Part shown: positions 1 through 6,973 of the stretch, one piece after another
How the letters are laid out: every line of letters starts with the position of its first letter
Position numbering within the stretch: the stretch's first letter is position 1
Assembly: GCA_016234985.1 (NCBI GenBank)
Contig: JACRNK010000005.1
Location: 1 to 7,768 of the forward strand
Direction of reading: 5' to 3'
DNA: 7,768 bases
Source: Deltaproteobacteria bacterium
GTDB taxonomy: Bacteria > Desulfobacterota > GWC2-55-46 > UBA9637
Made by a program: the position numbers and the translations under genes
Notes under the pieces: model-generated
Seen by the model: the letters and a program-made list of their open reading frames with translations, nothing else
Told to the model about the DNA's origin: nothing
Database searches by the model: none

Positions 1-144
1 ATAGATAAACTTCCTTCAAAGGTTGACCCTTATACTGTGGCAGCGATAGCATTGGCGGCGATTATCATAAGTTTTCTGGCAACGCTTTACCCCTCATGGA
101 GGGCATCCAAGCTGGACCCTGTTGAGGCATTGAGATATGAGTAA
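1..144 (+). CDS. lolC: Lipoprotein-releasing ABC transporter permease, C-terminal fragment (LolC/LolE family)
   Basis: This is the last 47 residues of a gene that begins before the window; the frame is open from base 1 and ends at TAA 142-144. The fragment has a hydrophobic helix (about residues 13-30, rich in A, I and L) followed by the short cytoplasmic tail [18 protein letters not shown]. The 'P-x-x-x-A-x-x-x-[DN]-P-x-E-[AS]-L-R-Y-E' ending is typical of LolC/LolE and other MacB/FtsX-type permeases. With LolD it would form the inner-membrane complex that extracts mature lipoproteins and passes them to LolA. lolD lies downstream, separated by one other gene, which supports a Lol permease over another MacB-type protein. 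LolC, LolE or a single-permease version cannot be told apart from this tail. Confidence 0.85.
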   Translation: MDKLPSKVDPYTVAAIALAAIIISFLATLYPSWRASKLDPVEALRYE

Positions 145-240
145 GATGGAAAAGGTTTGGTTCTTTCTCATTTCAAGTGGGTAATTAAAAAAATGGGTTC
201 TTTCGTAAAAAAGTTGAATTTTGGGTTTTTGATTGTTTTA
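145..240. other. AT-rich spacer before the palindromic repeat, no gene seen
   Basis: This stretch follows the permease stop and is rich in A and T tracts. GGTTCTTTC occurs twice, at 159-167 and 196-204. I see no convincing hairpin-plus-T-tract terminator, no clear sigma-70 promoter pair and no plausible ORF. Together with the repeat at 241-423 and the leader at 424-451 it makes up a 307-bp gene-free gap. Confidence 0.5.
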
Positions 241-423
241 GCCTCGGAGAGGCGATCTGTTTGTAGAACAAGAATATATAATCAAAAACAGAGCTCCGTA
301 GGAGCGGCCTGTTGAATGGCATATAAATTTATAAATAGCCGTCAGGCATTGGACAGGCCGCTCCGATGGAGCTAAAAATATTTTCAACAAACTATTTCTA
401 CAAACAGTATGCTCCTACGGAGC
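241..423. repeat. Nested imperfect palindrome of four 28-nt hairpin units (REP/BIME-like element)
   Basis: Four units share one layout: a 13-nt hairpin (5-nt stem, 3-nt loop, consensus GCTCC-NNN-GGAGC), 3 nt, then CTGT plus 8 nt. Units A (241-268) and B (293-320) are on the + strand; C (345-372) and D (396-423) are on the - strand. A pairs with D (12 bp perfect, 257-268 with 396-407) and B pairs with C (19 of 21 bp, 292-312 with 353-373). Spacers are 24, 24 and 23 nt, and the centre holds the perfect palindrome TATAAATTTATA (322-333). The whole block could fold into one long stem or four small hairpins. This resembles REP pairs (BIMEs) mobilised by RAYT-type transposases. That family assignment is inference, and no transposase lies in the window. 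No clear target-site duplication flanks it. Confidence 0.8.
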
Positions 424-440
424 AAAGTTTAAAAAACAAC

Positions 441-447
441 GGAGGAG
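441..447 (+). promoter_or_regulatory. Ribosome binding site of the TPR/cNMP protein
   Basis: GGAGGAG stands 4 nt before ATG 452 and is the strongest Shine-Dalgarno in the window. It fixes the start. Only 17 bp separate it from the end of the palindromic repeat, so any promoter of this gene must lie in or upstream of the repeat, or the gene is read through from the permease gene. Confidence 0.8.
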
Positions 448-451
448 AACT

Positions 452-1735
452 ATGGCTCCTGATATTGGTGATATTAACGCTATCAAAGATAAGGCGGAAG
501 GTTGGTTTTCCAAAGGTAAATTTAAAGAAGCTGTTGAGGCATACGAGAGTATAAGGCCGTATTCCAGCAAGGATCCGAGGATTGCGCTGCGGATTGGGGA
601 TATTTACAGGAAATTGGGTAAAAATGATGATGCTGTAGATGCGTATAAGCAAGCTATAAATATATTTATTTCACAAGGTTTTGTCACCAAGGCAATCGGC
701 GTCTGCAAGATTATCATGGACATAGACCCCTCCCAGTCGGCTGTCCAGAAAAAGATAGCAGAACTATATACTAAAAAAGGCATTGTGGCGGAAGGGGAAA
801 AACCTGCCCCCGAGAGTCTCAATCGGGGGAAGGCCGAGACATCAAAGCCTGCTGCCGGCCAGCCGCCTTCTGCGCATAGTACTGCAAAGGCTGCTGAAGA
901 ACAGCAGGTCAAATTTCCGAGGACGCCGCTTTTTTCAGACCTTACAAGAGATGAATTGATTGCAGTTATCGGCAGGGTCAAACACCAGATGCTCTCTCCT
1001 GGAGTATTTGTATTTCAGGAAGGAGAAAAGGGCGATTCCATCTACATAGTGGTCAGCGGGACTTTGGACATAATTGCCAGAGACAAGAAAGGCAATAATG
1101 TCGTATTGGCTACGCTCAAAGAGGGCGAGTTTTTCGGGGAGTTCGGTTTCTTCTCAAATGCGAAGAGAGAGGCGTCAGTGAGGGCGACATCTCCTGCAAG
1201 CATCCTTGAGATTGTCAAAAGCGACATAGATGAAATTATTGCAAAGCATAAAAGGGTTGCACAGGTGCTTTTCGATTTTTATAAGGAAAGGGTAGTTGAC
1301 AGGCTCATGGCCATTTCTTCCATATTTGAACCGCTAACCCCTGCTGACAGAAAGGCCATCCTTGCAAGATTGACATCCAAAAAGTTTGAACAGGGTGTAA
1401 ACATAGTTAATCAGGGCGAAATCGGCGACACCATGTATTTGATAAAAGAGGGCAAGGTTAAGGTCTGGGTTGATGATCCTAACAAAGGTAGAATAGTAAT
1501 GACTGTGCTTGAAGAAGGGGATTTTTTCGGGGAGATAGCCCTGGCTACTGCAAAGCCGCGGGTTGCCAGTTGCACCGCTGCCACTAACACTGAGCTTGTT
1601 CTGTTTTCACGGCCTATGATAAAAGACATATTGGCTAAATATCCTGACATAAAAAAGATATTGGAGGATGTTATCAAGGCAAGGGTTGCGGATGTTATAA
1701 AGGCAAAAGAGCTTCAGACCGCGGCGCTGATTTAA
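452..1735 (+). CDS. TPR protein with two cyclic-nucleotide-binding domains
   Basis: This 427-residue protein has no signal peptide or membrane segment and so is cytoplasmic. Residues about 10-110 look like three tetratricopeptide-type helical pairs (for example FKEAVEAYESI and DPRIALRIGDIYRKLGKNDDAVDAYKQA). Residues about 115-150 are a Pro/Ala/Ser-rich linker. Two CAP_ED/cNMP domains follow, about 157-270 and 288-400. The second phosphate-binding cassette reads GEIALATAKPRVAS (360-373), with the spacing of the PKA regulatory subunit and the key Glu361 and Arg370. The first is GEFGFFSNAKREAS (229-242); it keeps Glu230 and Arg239 but has Lys in place of the usual Pro. There is no C-terminal helix-turn-helix, so it is not a Crp/Fnr transcription factor, and no enzymatic output domain is seen. 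It probably senses a cyclic nucleotide and acts through TPR contacts; the partner is unknown. Its place between the lol genes suggests a link to envelope biogenesis but does not prove one. Confidence 0.9.
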   Translation: MAPDIGDINAIKDKAEGWFSKGKFKEAVEAYESIRPYSSKDPRIALRIGDIYRKLGKNDDAVDAYKQAINIFISQGFVTKAIGVCKIIMDIDPSQSAVQKKIAELYTKKGIVAEGEKPAPESLNRGKAETSKPAAGQPPSAHSTAKAAEEQQVKFPRTPLFSDLTRDELIAVIGRVKHQMLSPGVFVFQEGEKGDSIYIVVSGTLDIIARDKKGNNVVLATLKEGEFFGEFGFFSNAKREASVRATSPASILEIVKSDIDEIIAKHKRVAQVLFDFYKERVVDRLMAISSIFEPLTPADRKAILARLTSKKFEQGVNIVNQGEIGDTMYLIKEGKVKVWVDDPNKGRIVMTVLEEGDFFGEIALATAKPRVASCTAATNTELVLFSRPMIKDILAKYPDIKKILEDVIKARVADVIKAKELQTAALI

Positions 1736-1738
1736 AAA

Positions 1739-1866
1739 CAGTTATCAGTGAACAGTGAACAGAAAAAAAGCAATGAGCAATGAGTAAAAGAAGTAGCCGT
1801 CTTTAACCTCATTGCTGCTTTTACTCATTGCTGTTTCTAACTGATAACTGATAACTGACAACCGAC
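1739..1866. repeat. Heptad (7-bp) repeat spacer before lolD
   Basis: Nearly the whole gap between the cNMP gene and lolD is written in 7-bp periods. From 1740 to 1788 there are seven in-phase heptads, with AGTGAAC twice and GCAATGA-type units after them. From 1839 to 1866 there are four heptads of AACTGAT type ending exactly at the lolD start codon. CAGTTATCAG (1739-1748) is the inverted copy of CTGATAACTG (1841-1850, 1848-1857), so the outer ends can pair as well. The 21 nt at 1838-1858 are identical to 5325-5345. The layout resembles the short tandemly repeated repetitive (STRR) heptanucleotides known from filamentous cyanobacteria; kinship with those is not claimed. Confidence 0.8.
1776..1832. 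repeat. Perfect 15-bp inverted repeat with 27-nt loop
   Basis: AGCAATGAGTAAAAG (1776-1790) is the exact reverse complement of 1818-1832. The arms are built from the GCAATGA/CTCATTGC heptads. The stem is AT-rich and is not followed by a T tract, so it is a poor candidate for an intrinsic terminator. It could still form a hairpin in the transcript between the cNMP gene and lolD. Confidence 0.75.
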
Positions 1867-2568
1867 ATGGAACTGATAAAGATAACTGGGTTGTATAAAT
1901 CCTATGGCAACAAGACAAAAACGGTAGAGGTGCTGAAGGGTATTGACTTATCCATTGCAAAGGGAGAGACGGTGGCTGTGGTCGGGGCGTCGGGGGTTGG
2001 GAAAAGCACCCTGCTGCATATAATGGGCGCTCTGGACAGGCCGACAAAAGGCGATGTGTTTTACAGTGGCGAAAAGATATTCGGGCATACTGATAAAAAG
2101 CTGGCTGTTTTCAGAAATAAAAACATAGGTTTTGTGTTCCAGTTTCACCATCTTCTCCCGGAATTTACCGCTCTGGAAAATGTGATGATGCCTGTTCTCG
2201 TGGGTGGAGGAGACAGGGCGTCAGCAGGAAGCATGGCCGGGAGGCTTCTTTCGGATGTTGGATTGGGGCATAGGCTTAATCACAAGCCCGGTGAATTATC
2301 CGGAGGCGAGCAGCAGAGGGTTGCAATAGCAAGGGCGCTTATTCAGTCGCCGGATATGCTTCTGGCAGACGAGCCTACCGGGAATCTGGATACGCAGACA
2401 GGGGATGAGGTTTTTGATTGGCTTTTAAAACTAAATAACGCAAAGGATATAACCATGATTATCGTAACGCATAATGAGAGGCTTGCCGGCAAAATGAACA
2501 GAAGGGTCAGGATGGTTGACGGGAAGTTATATGAAGGCGCAGCTGAGAGAGGTTGGGAAGGCAGGTGA
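1867..2568 (+). CDS. lolD: Lipoprotein-releasing system ATP-binding protein LolD
   Basis: This is the 233-residue ATPase of the Lol inner-membrane complex, which powers extraction of lipoproteins to LolA. All ABC motifs are present: Walker [10 protein letters not shown] (40-48), Q-loop Gln92, signature LSGGEQQR (144-151), Walker B MLLADEP with catalytic Glu169, and H-loop His202. The stretch [19 protein letters not shown] (91-109) is typical of LolD. Length is normal for the family. ATG 1867 gives the expected N-terminus ([13 protein letters not shown]), yet no Shine-Dalgarno precedes it, because the heptad repeat runs right to the start codon. The stop TGA overlaps the likely bamA start (TGATG), suggesting translational coupling. 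MacB- or FtsE-type ATPases are the nearest alternatives; the neighbouring permease and bamA favour LolD. Confidence 0.95.
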   Translation: MELIKITGLYKSYGNKTKTVEVLKGIDLSIAKGETVAVVGASGVGKSTLLHIMGALDRPTKGDVFYSGEKIFGHTDKKLAVFRNKNIGFVFQFHHLLPEFTALENVMMPVLVGGGDRASAGSMAGRLLSDVGLGHRLNHKPGELSGGEQQRVAIARALIQSPDMLLADEPTGNLDTQTGDEVFDWLLKLNNAKDITMIIVTHNERLAGKMNRRVRMVDGKLYEGAAERGWEGR

Positions 2569-5279
2569 TGATTATATGTTTATTGTTTGCAGTTTATTGT
2601 TTATTGCCTTCCATGTCTGCGGCGCAGGAGGCCGGTGTTTTGCCTCCAAAGGCTATAGTGAGGGTAATAATTACGCCGTTTTCAATACACGGCAAGGATG
2701 ACCTTTCCGGTTTCAGGAGAAAGATTCTCAATGCGCTGGCGTCTGCCATTGAGTCAGACAGGAAGACAGAGGTTGTCGGCATAGAAAGGCTTAAAAGGCT
2801 TGTGCTTGATGAAAAGGTCTATTTGTTTGACGAGGCGATTGCATTAAAAATTGGAAAAGACGAAGATGCGGCAATTGCAATCCTTGGCAGCATAACAAAA
2901 ATAGATAAGGCCATAAGCCTTGATGTCAGATTACTGGATATATCAAGCGGCAAAATAATCGCTTCCTTATATCTGAAGAAAGAAAACGAAAAGGCAATGC
3001 TTGAGTCTGCAACATCACTTGCCGCAGATATTCAGGCCAGGATACAGGCTGAAGCCTTAAGGCCTAAAAAAGGCGACGCAAGAGAAATACCGTCAGCAAT
3101 AATAAGCAAAATAACAATCACCGGCAATAAACGGGTTGACGAACAGGCTGTAAAGGCAAAACTGAAGAGCAAGGCAGGGGAATTGTTTTCTCCGGACGAC
3201 TTAAGGGATGATATAAAGGCAGTTTATGACATGGGTTTTTTTGAAGATGTAATGGCAGATGTCACGGTTGGGGATAAGGGGAAATATCTTAATTTTATTG
3301 TAAAGGAAAAGCCGGTAATAAAAAAGGTGGTAATAGCCGGGAATAAAGAGATTAAGGATGAGAAGATAAACGGCGTGATAACGGTCAAAGAGAACACAAT
3401 CCTTAACAGGGCACTGCTTTTTGAAAATGCGGAAAAGATTAAGGCCCTTTATGCGACAGAAGGGTTTTATCTTGCAAAGGTTGAGCCTTTGATAGAGCGG
3501 AAGGATGATGCGACTGCAGCGGTCAATTTTAAGATAGAGGAAGGAGACAAGGTAAAGGTAAAGAGGATTACCATCATAGGCAACAAGGCGTTTAAAGAGG
3601 GCAAGATAAAGGATATCATGGATACAAGCGAGACAGGCTTTTTTTCCTTTATGACAAAGGCAGGGGTTTATGACGAGGCTGTATTTCAAAACGACCTTAA
3701 TAAAATAATGGCGCATTATTACGATAACGGCTACATACATGCCAGTATGACAGATCATCTGGTTTCTTTGAGCAACGATAAGAAATGGTTTTTTATCAGC
3801 ATAGCGTTGGTTGAGGGAGAGCAGTACAGGGTTGGAAAGATAGACATGAAGGGCGACGTAATTACTGCTACAAAAAGCGAATTAATGGAAAAGGTTAAGA
3901 CAACGTCCGGTGAGATATTCAGCAGAAAGATACTTACTGAAGATATTTCCAGACTGAACGATGTTTACGGCGATAAAGGATATGCTAATGTTAATATCAA
4001 TCCTGTTACCGATATAGATGAAAAGGAAAAAATGGCGGATATTACATTTGATATTCAGAAAGGGGAATTGGTATATATAGAAAGGATAAACATTTCCGGC
4101 AATGTTAATACCAGGGATAAGGTTATAAGGAGAGAGGTTGAGCTTTCAGAGGGCGCGCTCTTTTCAGCCACAGACATGAAGAGGAGCAGAAACAACCTGA
4201 ACAGGTTGGGGTATTTTGAGAGGGTGAATATTGCGCCTCAGCCGGGAAGCTCTGATGATAAGATGGTTCTGAATGTGGATGTAAAGGAGAGGCCGACCGG
4301 CTCTATTTCAGCAGGGGTGGGTTACAGTTCGGTTGACAAGATTATAGGCACTGCATCCATATCGCAGAGCAACTTTCTCGGCACCGGGCTTAAACTTGAC
4401 CTTTCAGGGACTATGAGCTCTAAAAGCGAGCGATACCAGCTTGGCATTACCGAGCCGTGGCTTTTTGACAAACCTATTTCTGCCGGAGTTGACCTGTTTA
4501 AACTGAACAGAGAGTATCCTGATTTTACCAGAGGCAGTTATGGTTTTGATGTAAGGCTGGGATTTCCGGTTTATGAAAGGGATGTCAGAGGATACCTGAC
4601 CTATAAATTAGAAGATGTGACAGTCAAGGATGTGGCGTCAGGCGCAGCTCAACTTATAAAAGACCAGGAAGGCAAGAAGACCACCAGCAGCATAGACGCT
4701 GTGCTTAAACGGGACACGAGGGACGACGCCTTTTTCCCCACAGAGGGGTCTGTAACATCGCTCGCAGTTGAGTTTGCAGGCGGGCCGCTCGGCGGAGATA
4801 ATAATTTTATTAAATATGTCGCCGAAGGAGTGAAATATTTTCCGCTGTTTTGGGATACCACATTCGTTACGCATGGCGTAATCGGATATGTTCAGGGTTT
4901 TGGAGGCAAAGCCATCCCTGTATATGAAAGGTTTTATCTCGGCGGTATAAATACCATAAGGGGATTTAGAACAAGGACCATAGGTCCAAGGGACCCTGCA
5001 ACAAATGATATTATAGGCGGCGATAAAGAGGTTTTTGCGAATTTTGAATATCTCTTCCCGCTTGTAACCGAGCAGAAGGTAAGAGGCCTTATTTTTTATG
5101 ACGCAGGAAATGCGTATAACGGCGATATAGATCTCGGCGATTTAAGGACATCCGCCGGTATTGGAATAAGGTGGTTTTCTCCGGTTGGTCCGCTCAGGCT
5201 GGAATGGGGCCGCAATTTGAACAGGCGGGAAGGGGAAAAGGCCAGCCAGTGGGAGTTTACCATAGGGACGGTGTTTTAA
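2568..5279 (+). CDS. bamA: Outer membrane protein assembly factor BamA with extra N-terminal domain
   Basis: BamA is the core of the BAM complex that folds and inserts beta-barrels in the outer membrane. Numbered from ATG 2568 (903 residues): signal peptide 1-19 (hydrophobic, cleavage near SAA|Q), an added alpha/beta domain about 29-160, five POTRA domains at about 178-249, 251-326, 330-418, 421-499 and 502-575 (each starting like 'I..I.I.GN'), then the 16-strand-type barrel 580-903. The Omp85 motif is seen as YLGGINTIRGF (790-800, Arg798), and the C-terminal residue is Phe, as barrel substrates require. Typical BamA is about 760-810 residues; the surplus is the N-terminal domain. ATG 2568 overlaps the lolD stop and has AAGG 6 nt upstream. 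TTG 2553 or GTG 2565 in the same frame are alternatives; the TTG start would supply the Arg that the signal peptide's n-region otherwise lacks. Confidence 0.95.
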   Translation: MIICLLFAVYCLLPSMSAAQEAGVLPPKAIVRVIITPFSIHGKDDLSGFRRKILNALASAIESDRKTEVVGIERLKRLVLDEKVYLFDEAIALKIGKDEDAAIAILGSITKIDKAISLDVRLLDISSGKIIASLYLKKENEKAMLESATSLAADIQARIQAEALRPKKGDAREIPSAIISKITITGNKRVDEQAVKAKLKSKAGELFSPDDLRDDIKAVYDMGFFEDVMADVTVGDKGKYLNFIVKEKPVIKKVVIAGNKEIKDEKINGVITVKENTILNRALLFENAEKIKALYATEGFYLAKVEPLIERKDDATAAVNFKIEEGDKVKVKRITIIGNKAFKEGKIKDIMDTSETGFFSFMTKAGVYDEAVFQNDLNKIMAHYYDNGYIHASMTDHLVSLSNDKKWFFISIALVEGEQYRVGKIDMKGDVITATKSELMEKVKTTSGEIFSRKILTEDISRLNDVYGDKGYANVNINPVTDIDEKEKMADITFDIQKGELVYIERINISGNVNTRDKVIRREVELSEGALFSATDMKRSRNNLNRLGYFERVNIAPQPGSSDDKMVLNVDVKERPTGSISAGVGYSSVDKIIGTASISQSNFLGTGLKLDLSGTMSSKSERYQLGITEPWLFDKPISAGVDLFKLNREYPDFTRGSYGFDVRLGFPVYERDVRGYLTYKLEDVTVKDVASGAAQLIKDQEGKKTTSSIDAVLKRDTRDDAFFPTEGSVTSLAVEFAGGPLGGDNNFIKYVAEGVKYFPLFWDTTFVTHGVIGYVQGFGGKAIPVYERFYLGGINTIRGFRTRTIGPRDPATNDIIGGDKEVFANFEYLFPLVTEQKVRGLIFYDAGNAYNGDIDLGDLRTSAGIGIRWFSPVGPLRLEWGRNLNRREGEKASQWEFTIGTVF
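2578..2605. repeat. Four GTTTATT-type heptads inside the bamA signal-peptide coding sequence
   Basis: Bases 2578-2605 are four in-phase 7-bp units: GTTTATT at 2578, 2592 and 2599, and GTTTGCA at 2585. Because 21 nt equals three heptads and seven codons, the peptide repeats Cys-Leu-Leu seven residues apart (residues 4-6 and 11-13 of BamA). GTTTATT differs by one base from the reverse complement of the AGTAAAC heptad found at 5305-5311. Confidence 0.7.
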
Positions 5280-5283
5280 AGAC

Positions 5284-5346
5284 AGTGAACAGTAATCAGT
5301 GAACAGTAAACAGTAAAAAAACAATAACTGATAACTGATAACTGAA
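5284..5346. repeat. Heptad repeat array between bamA and skp
   Basis: Nine consecutive in-phase 7-bp units fill 5284-5346. The first part is AGTGAAC-like (AGTGAAC at 5284 and 5298, AGTAATC at 5291, AGTAAAC at 5305), there is an A-rich join, and the last part is AACTGAT-like (5326, 5333, 5340). The 21 nt at 5325-5345 match 1838-1858 exactly. The array begins 4 nt after the bamA stop and ends 3 nt before the skp Shine-Dalgarno, so it occupies most of the 82-nt spacer. I see no separate promoter or terminator here. Confidence 0.8.
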
Positions 5347-5349
5347 ATA

Positions 5350-5355
5350 AAGGAG
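5350..5355 (+). promoter_or_regulatory. Ribosome binding site of skp
   Basis: AAGGAG stands 6 nt before ATG 5362 and immediately follows the heptad array, in contrast to lolD, where the same kind of array leaves no Shine-Dalgarno. Confidence 0.75.
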
Positions 5356-5361
5356 AGAAAA

Positions 5362-5898
5362 ATGAAAAAACTACGGATTGGCATTATGGCAATTATCGTT
5401 GCCGTCATATTTTCAGGCGCGGCAATGGCGGCGGAGGTGAAGATTGGATATATCAATCTCCAGAAGGCATTAAACGACTGTTTGGCAGGCAAAGAGGCCA
5501 TTACAGAACTTGAGGCCGAGACTAAAAAGAGGCAGGAGCAGGTGGATGCAAAACAGGAAGAGCTCAAAAAGCTCAATGAAGAGGTTGACAAAAAGAAGGC
5601 TGTGTGGAGCGAAGACATGAGGGAGCAAAAGCAGAAAGAATTGCAGGCTAAGATGCAGGAGTTTCAGAGATTTTATTTGCAGTCAAATGACGACCTTAAA
5701 AGAAGGGAACAGGAAAAAAAGACTGTAATCATAAAAGACCTGATAGAGCTTGCCAAACCCATGGCAAAGGAGAAGGGCTATACCTTTTTATTTGAGCTGC
5801 AAGGACTTATCTATGGCCCGCCGGAAGCAGACCTGACCGCTGACCTTATAAAAGTCTACGATGCTGAGCATAAAAAAGAGAAAAAAGAAAAAAAATGA
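5362..5898 (+). CDS. skp: Periplasmic chaperone Skp (OmpH family)
   Basis: This 178-residue protein begins with a clear signal peptide ([17 protein letters not shown]..., cleavage near AMA|AE, residue 23-24). The mature protein opens with the Skp beta strand [13 protein letters not shown] long charged coiled-coil hairpin spans about 45-130 (rich in K, E and Q), and the chain returns to the body at [20 protein letters not shown]. In Skp trimers these tentacles hold unfolded outer-membrane proteins on the way to BamA, which fits the adjacent bamA. Length is normal for the family. The tail is lysine-rich (KKEKKEKK), encoded by A tracts including an A8 run (5888-5895) right before the stop. The TGA overlaps the lpxD start (ATGA), so translation is probably coupled. 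Confidence 0.93.
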   Translation: MKKLRIGIMAIIVAVIFSGAAMAAEVKIGYINLQKALNDCLAGKEAITELEAETKKRQEQVDAKQEELKKLNEEVDKKKAVWSEDMREQKQKELQAKMQEFQRFYLQSNDDLKRREQEKKTVIIKDLIELAKPMAKEKGYTFLFELQGLIYGPPEADLTADLIKVYDAEHKKEKKEKK

Positions 5899-6950
5899 AG
5901 CAGGGTACAATGCAAAACAAAACACTTAAGGAATTGGCGCGTTTTGTCGGAGGCGATATCGCCGGAGATGAGAATATAGCCATTTCCGATGTGGCAGGGA
6001 TAGACAATGCAGGAGAAGGGGATATAACCTTTATTGCCAATCCGAAATATATTGCCATGATTGCAAATGCCAAGGCCTCTGCGTTTATTGTTTCACCTGA
6101 CGTGAAAGCGCAGGCAGGCAAGAATTTCCTTTATGTCAAGAACCCATATCTGGCTTTCGCAAAGATACTGGCGCTTTTCAATCCGCCGCCTTTGCCATAT
6201 AACGGCATTCACCCTGATGCATATATCCATCCCACTGCTAAGATAGGCTCATCGGTTTCCATATATCCTCATGTGTTTATAGGTGAGGATGCTGTGATAG
6301 GCGACAGGGTTTCGCTTTATCCGGGTGTTTTTGTCGGCAGGGGCGCAAGCATAGGAGACGACACCATATTGTATTCAAACGTGTCTGTGAGAGAGAGATG
6401 CCACATAGCTAAACGCGTTATAATCCACTGCAACTCTGTTGTAGGCAGCGACGGATTTGGTTTTGCAAAGGACGGGGCAAAGTATCATAAGATACCGCAG
6501 GTGGGCATTGTCCGGATTGAGGATGATGTGGAGATTGGCGCATGTGTTACAATCGACAGGGCAACACTGGGAGAAACGGTTGTCGGCAGAGGAACCAAGA
6601 TAGATAATCTCGTGCAGATAGCCCATAATGTTACAATCGGAGAAGACTGTGTAATAGTCGCTCAGGCAGGCATAGCAGGCTCTACAAAGATAGGCAGCAG
6701 GGTAACTCTTGCCGGACAGGTCGGCGTTGTAGGCCATATAGAAATCGGCGATGATGTTATAATCGGTTCGCAATCCGGTGTGGCGCAGGATATTACATCA
6801 AAAGGGGTATTTTCAGGCAGTCCTGCAATACCGCACCGGGACTGGCTTAAGGCGCAAAACATATTTGCAAAACTTCCGGAAATGCGGAAGATGCTTTTGG
6901 AACTGGAAAAGAGGGTAAAAGAGTTAGAGGAAGGTCAGAAGTCAGAATAG
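5895..6950 (+). CDS. lpxD: UDP-3-O-(3-hydroxyacyl)glucosamine N-acyltransferase LpxD
   Basis: LpxD transfers a 3-hydroxyacyl chain from ACP to the 2-amino group of UDP-3-O-acyl-glucosamine, the third step of lipid A synthesis, in the cytoplasm. The 351 residues comprise a uridine-binding N-terminal domain (about 7-103, with [21 protein letters not shown]), a left-handed beta-helix of hexapeptide repeats (about 108-300) and a C-terminal helix (about 317-346). The catalytic His is His244 in QIAHNVTIG, matching His239 of E. coli LpxD. GSDGFGF (184-190) and [12 protein letters not shown] are further family marks. Start 5895 overlaps the skp stop but is preceded only by A tracts; ATG 5910, in frame with AGGG just upstream, is a possible alternative that drops five residues. 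The last residues (GQKSE) are written in two heptads (6932-6945). Confidence 0.95.
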   Translation: MKQGTMQNKTLKELARFVGGDIAGDENIAISDVAGIDNAGEGDITFIANPKYIAMIANAKASAFIVSPDVKAQAGKNFLYVKNPYLAFAKILALFNPPPLPYNGIHPDAYIHPTAKIGSSVSIYPHVFIGEDAVIGDRVSLYPGVFVGRGASIGDDTILYSNVSVRERCHIAKRVIIHCNSVVGSDGFGFAKDGAKYHKIPQVGIVRIEDDVEIGACVTIDRATLGETVVGRGTKIDNLVQIAHNVTIGEDCVIVAQAGIAGSTKIGSRVTLAGQVGVVGHIEIGDDVIIGSQSGVAQDITSKGVFSGSPAIPHRDWLKAQNIFAKLPEMRKMLLELEKRVKELEEGQKSE

Positions 6951-6973
6951 GAAACATAAACTCACGTTGGTAT

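Noticed and set aside
277..282. Perfect TATAAT as a -10 box for the cNMP gene
   Set aside because: No TTGACA-like -35 lies 16-18 bp upstream, and the hexamer sits in an AT-rich spacer within the palindrome where chance matches are likely.
241..423. CRISPR-like spacing (28-nt units, about 24-nt spacers)
   Set aside because: The units alternate in orientation (two +, two -) and each has its own hairpin; CRISPR repeats are direct. No cas genes are in the window.
366..554. 62-residue + strand ORF
   Set aside because: It starts inside the repeat, has no Shine-Dalgarno, and overlaps the well-supported cNMP gene in another frame.
1776..1832. Intrinsic terminator after the cNMP gene
   Set aside because: The stem is AT-rich, the loop is 27 nt and no T tract follows; the hairpin is explained by the heptad repeats.
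3201..3758. 185-residue - strand ORF
   Set aside because: It lies wholly antisense to the POTRA region of bamA, its translation shows no family pattern, and it mirrors the codon bias of bamA.
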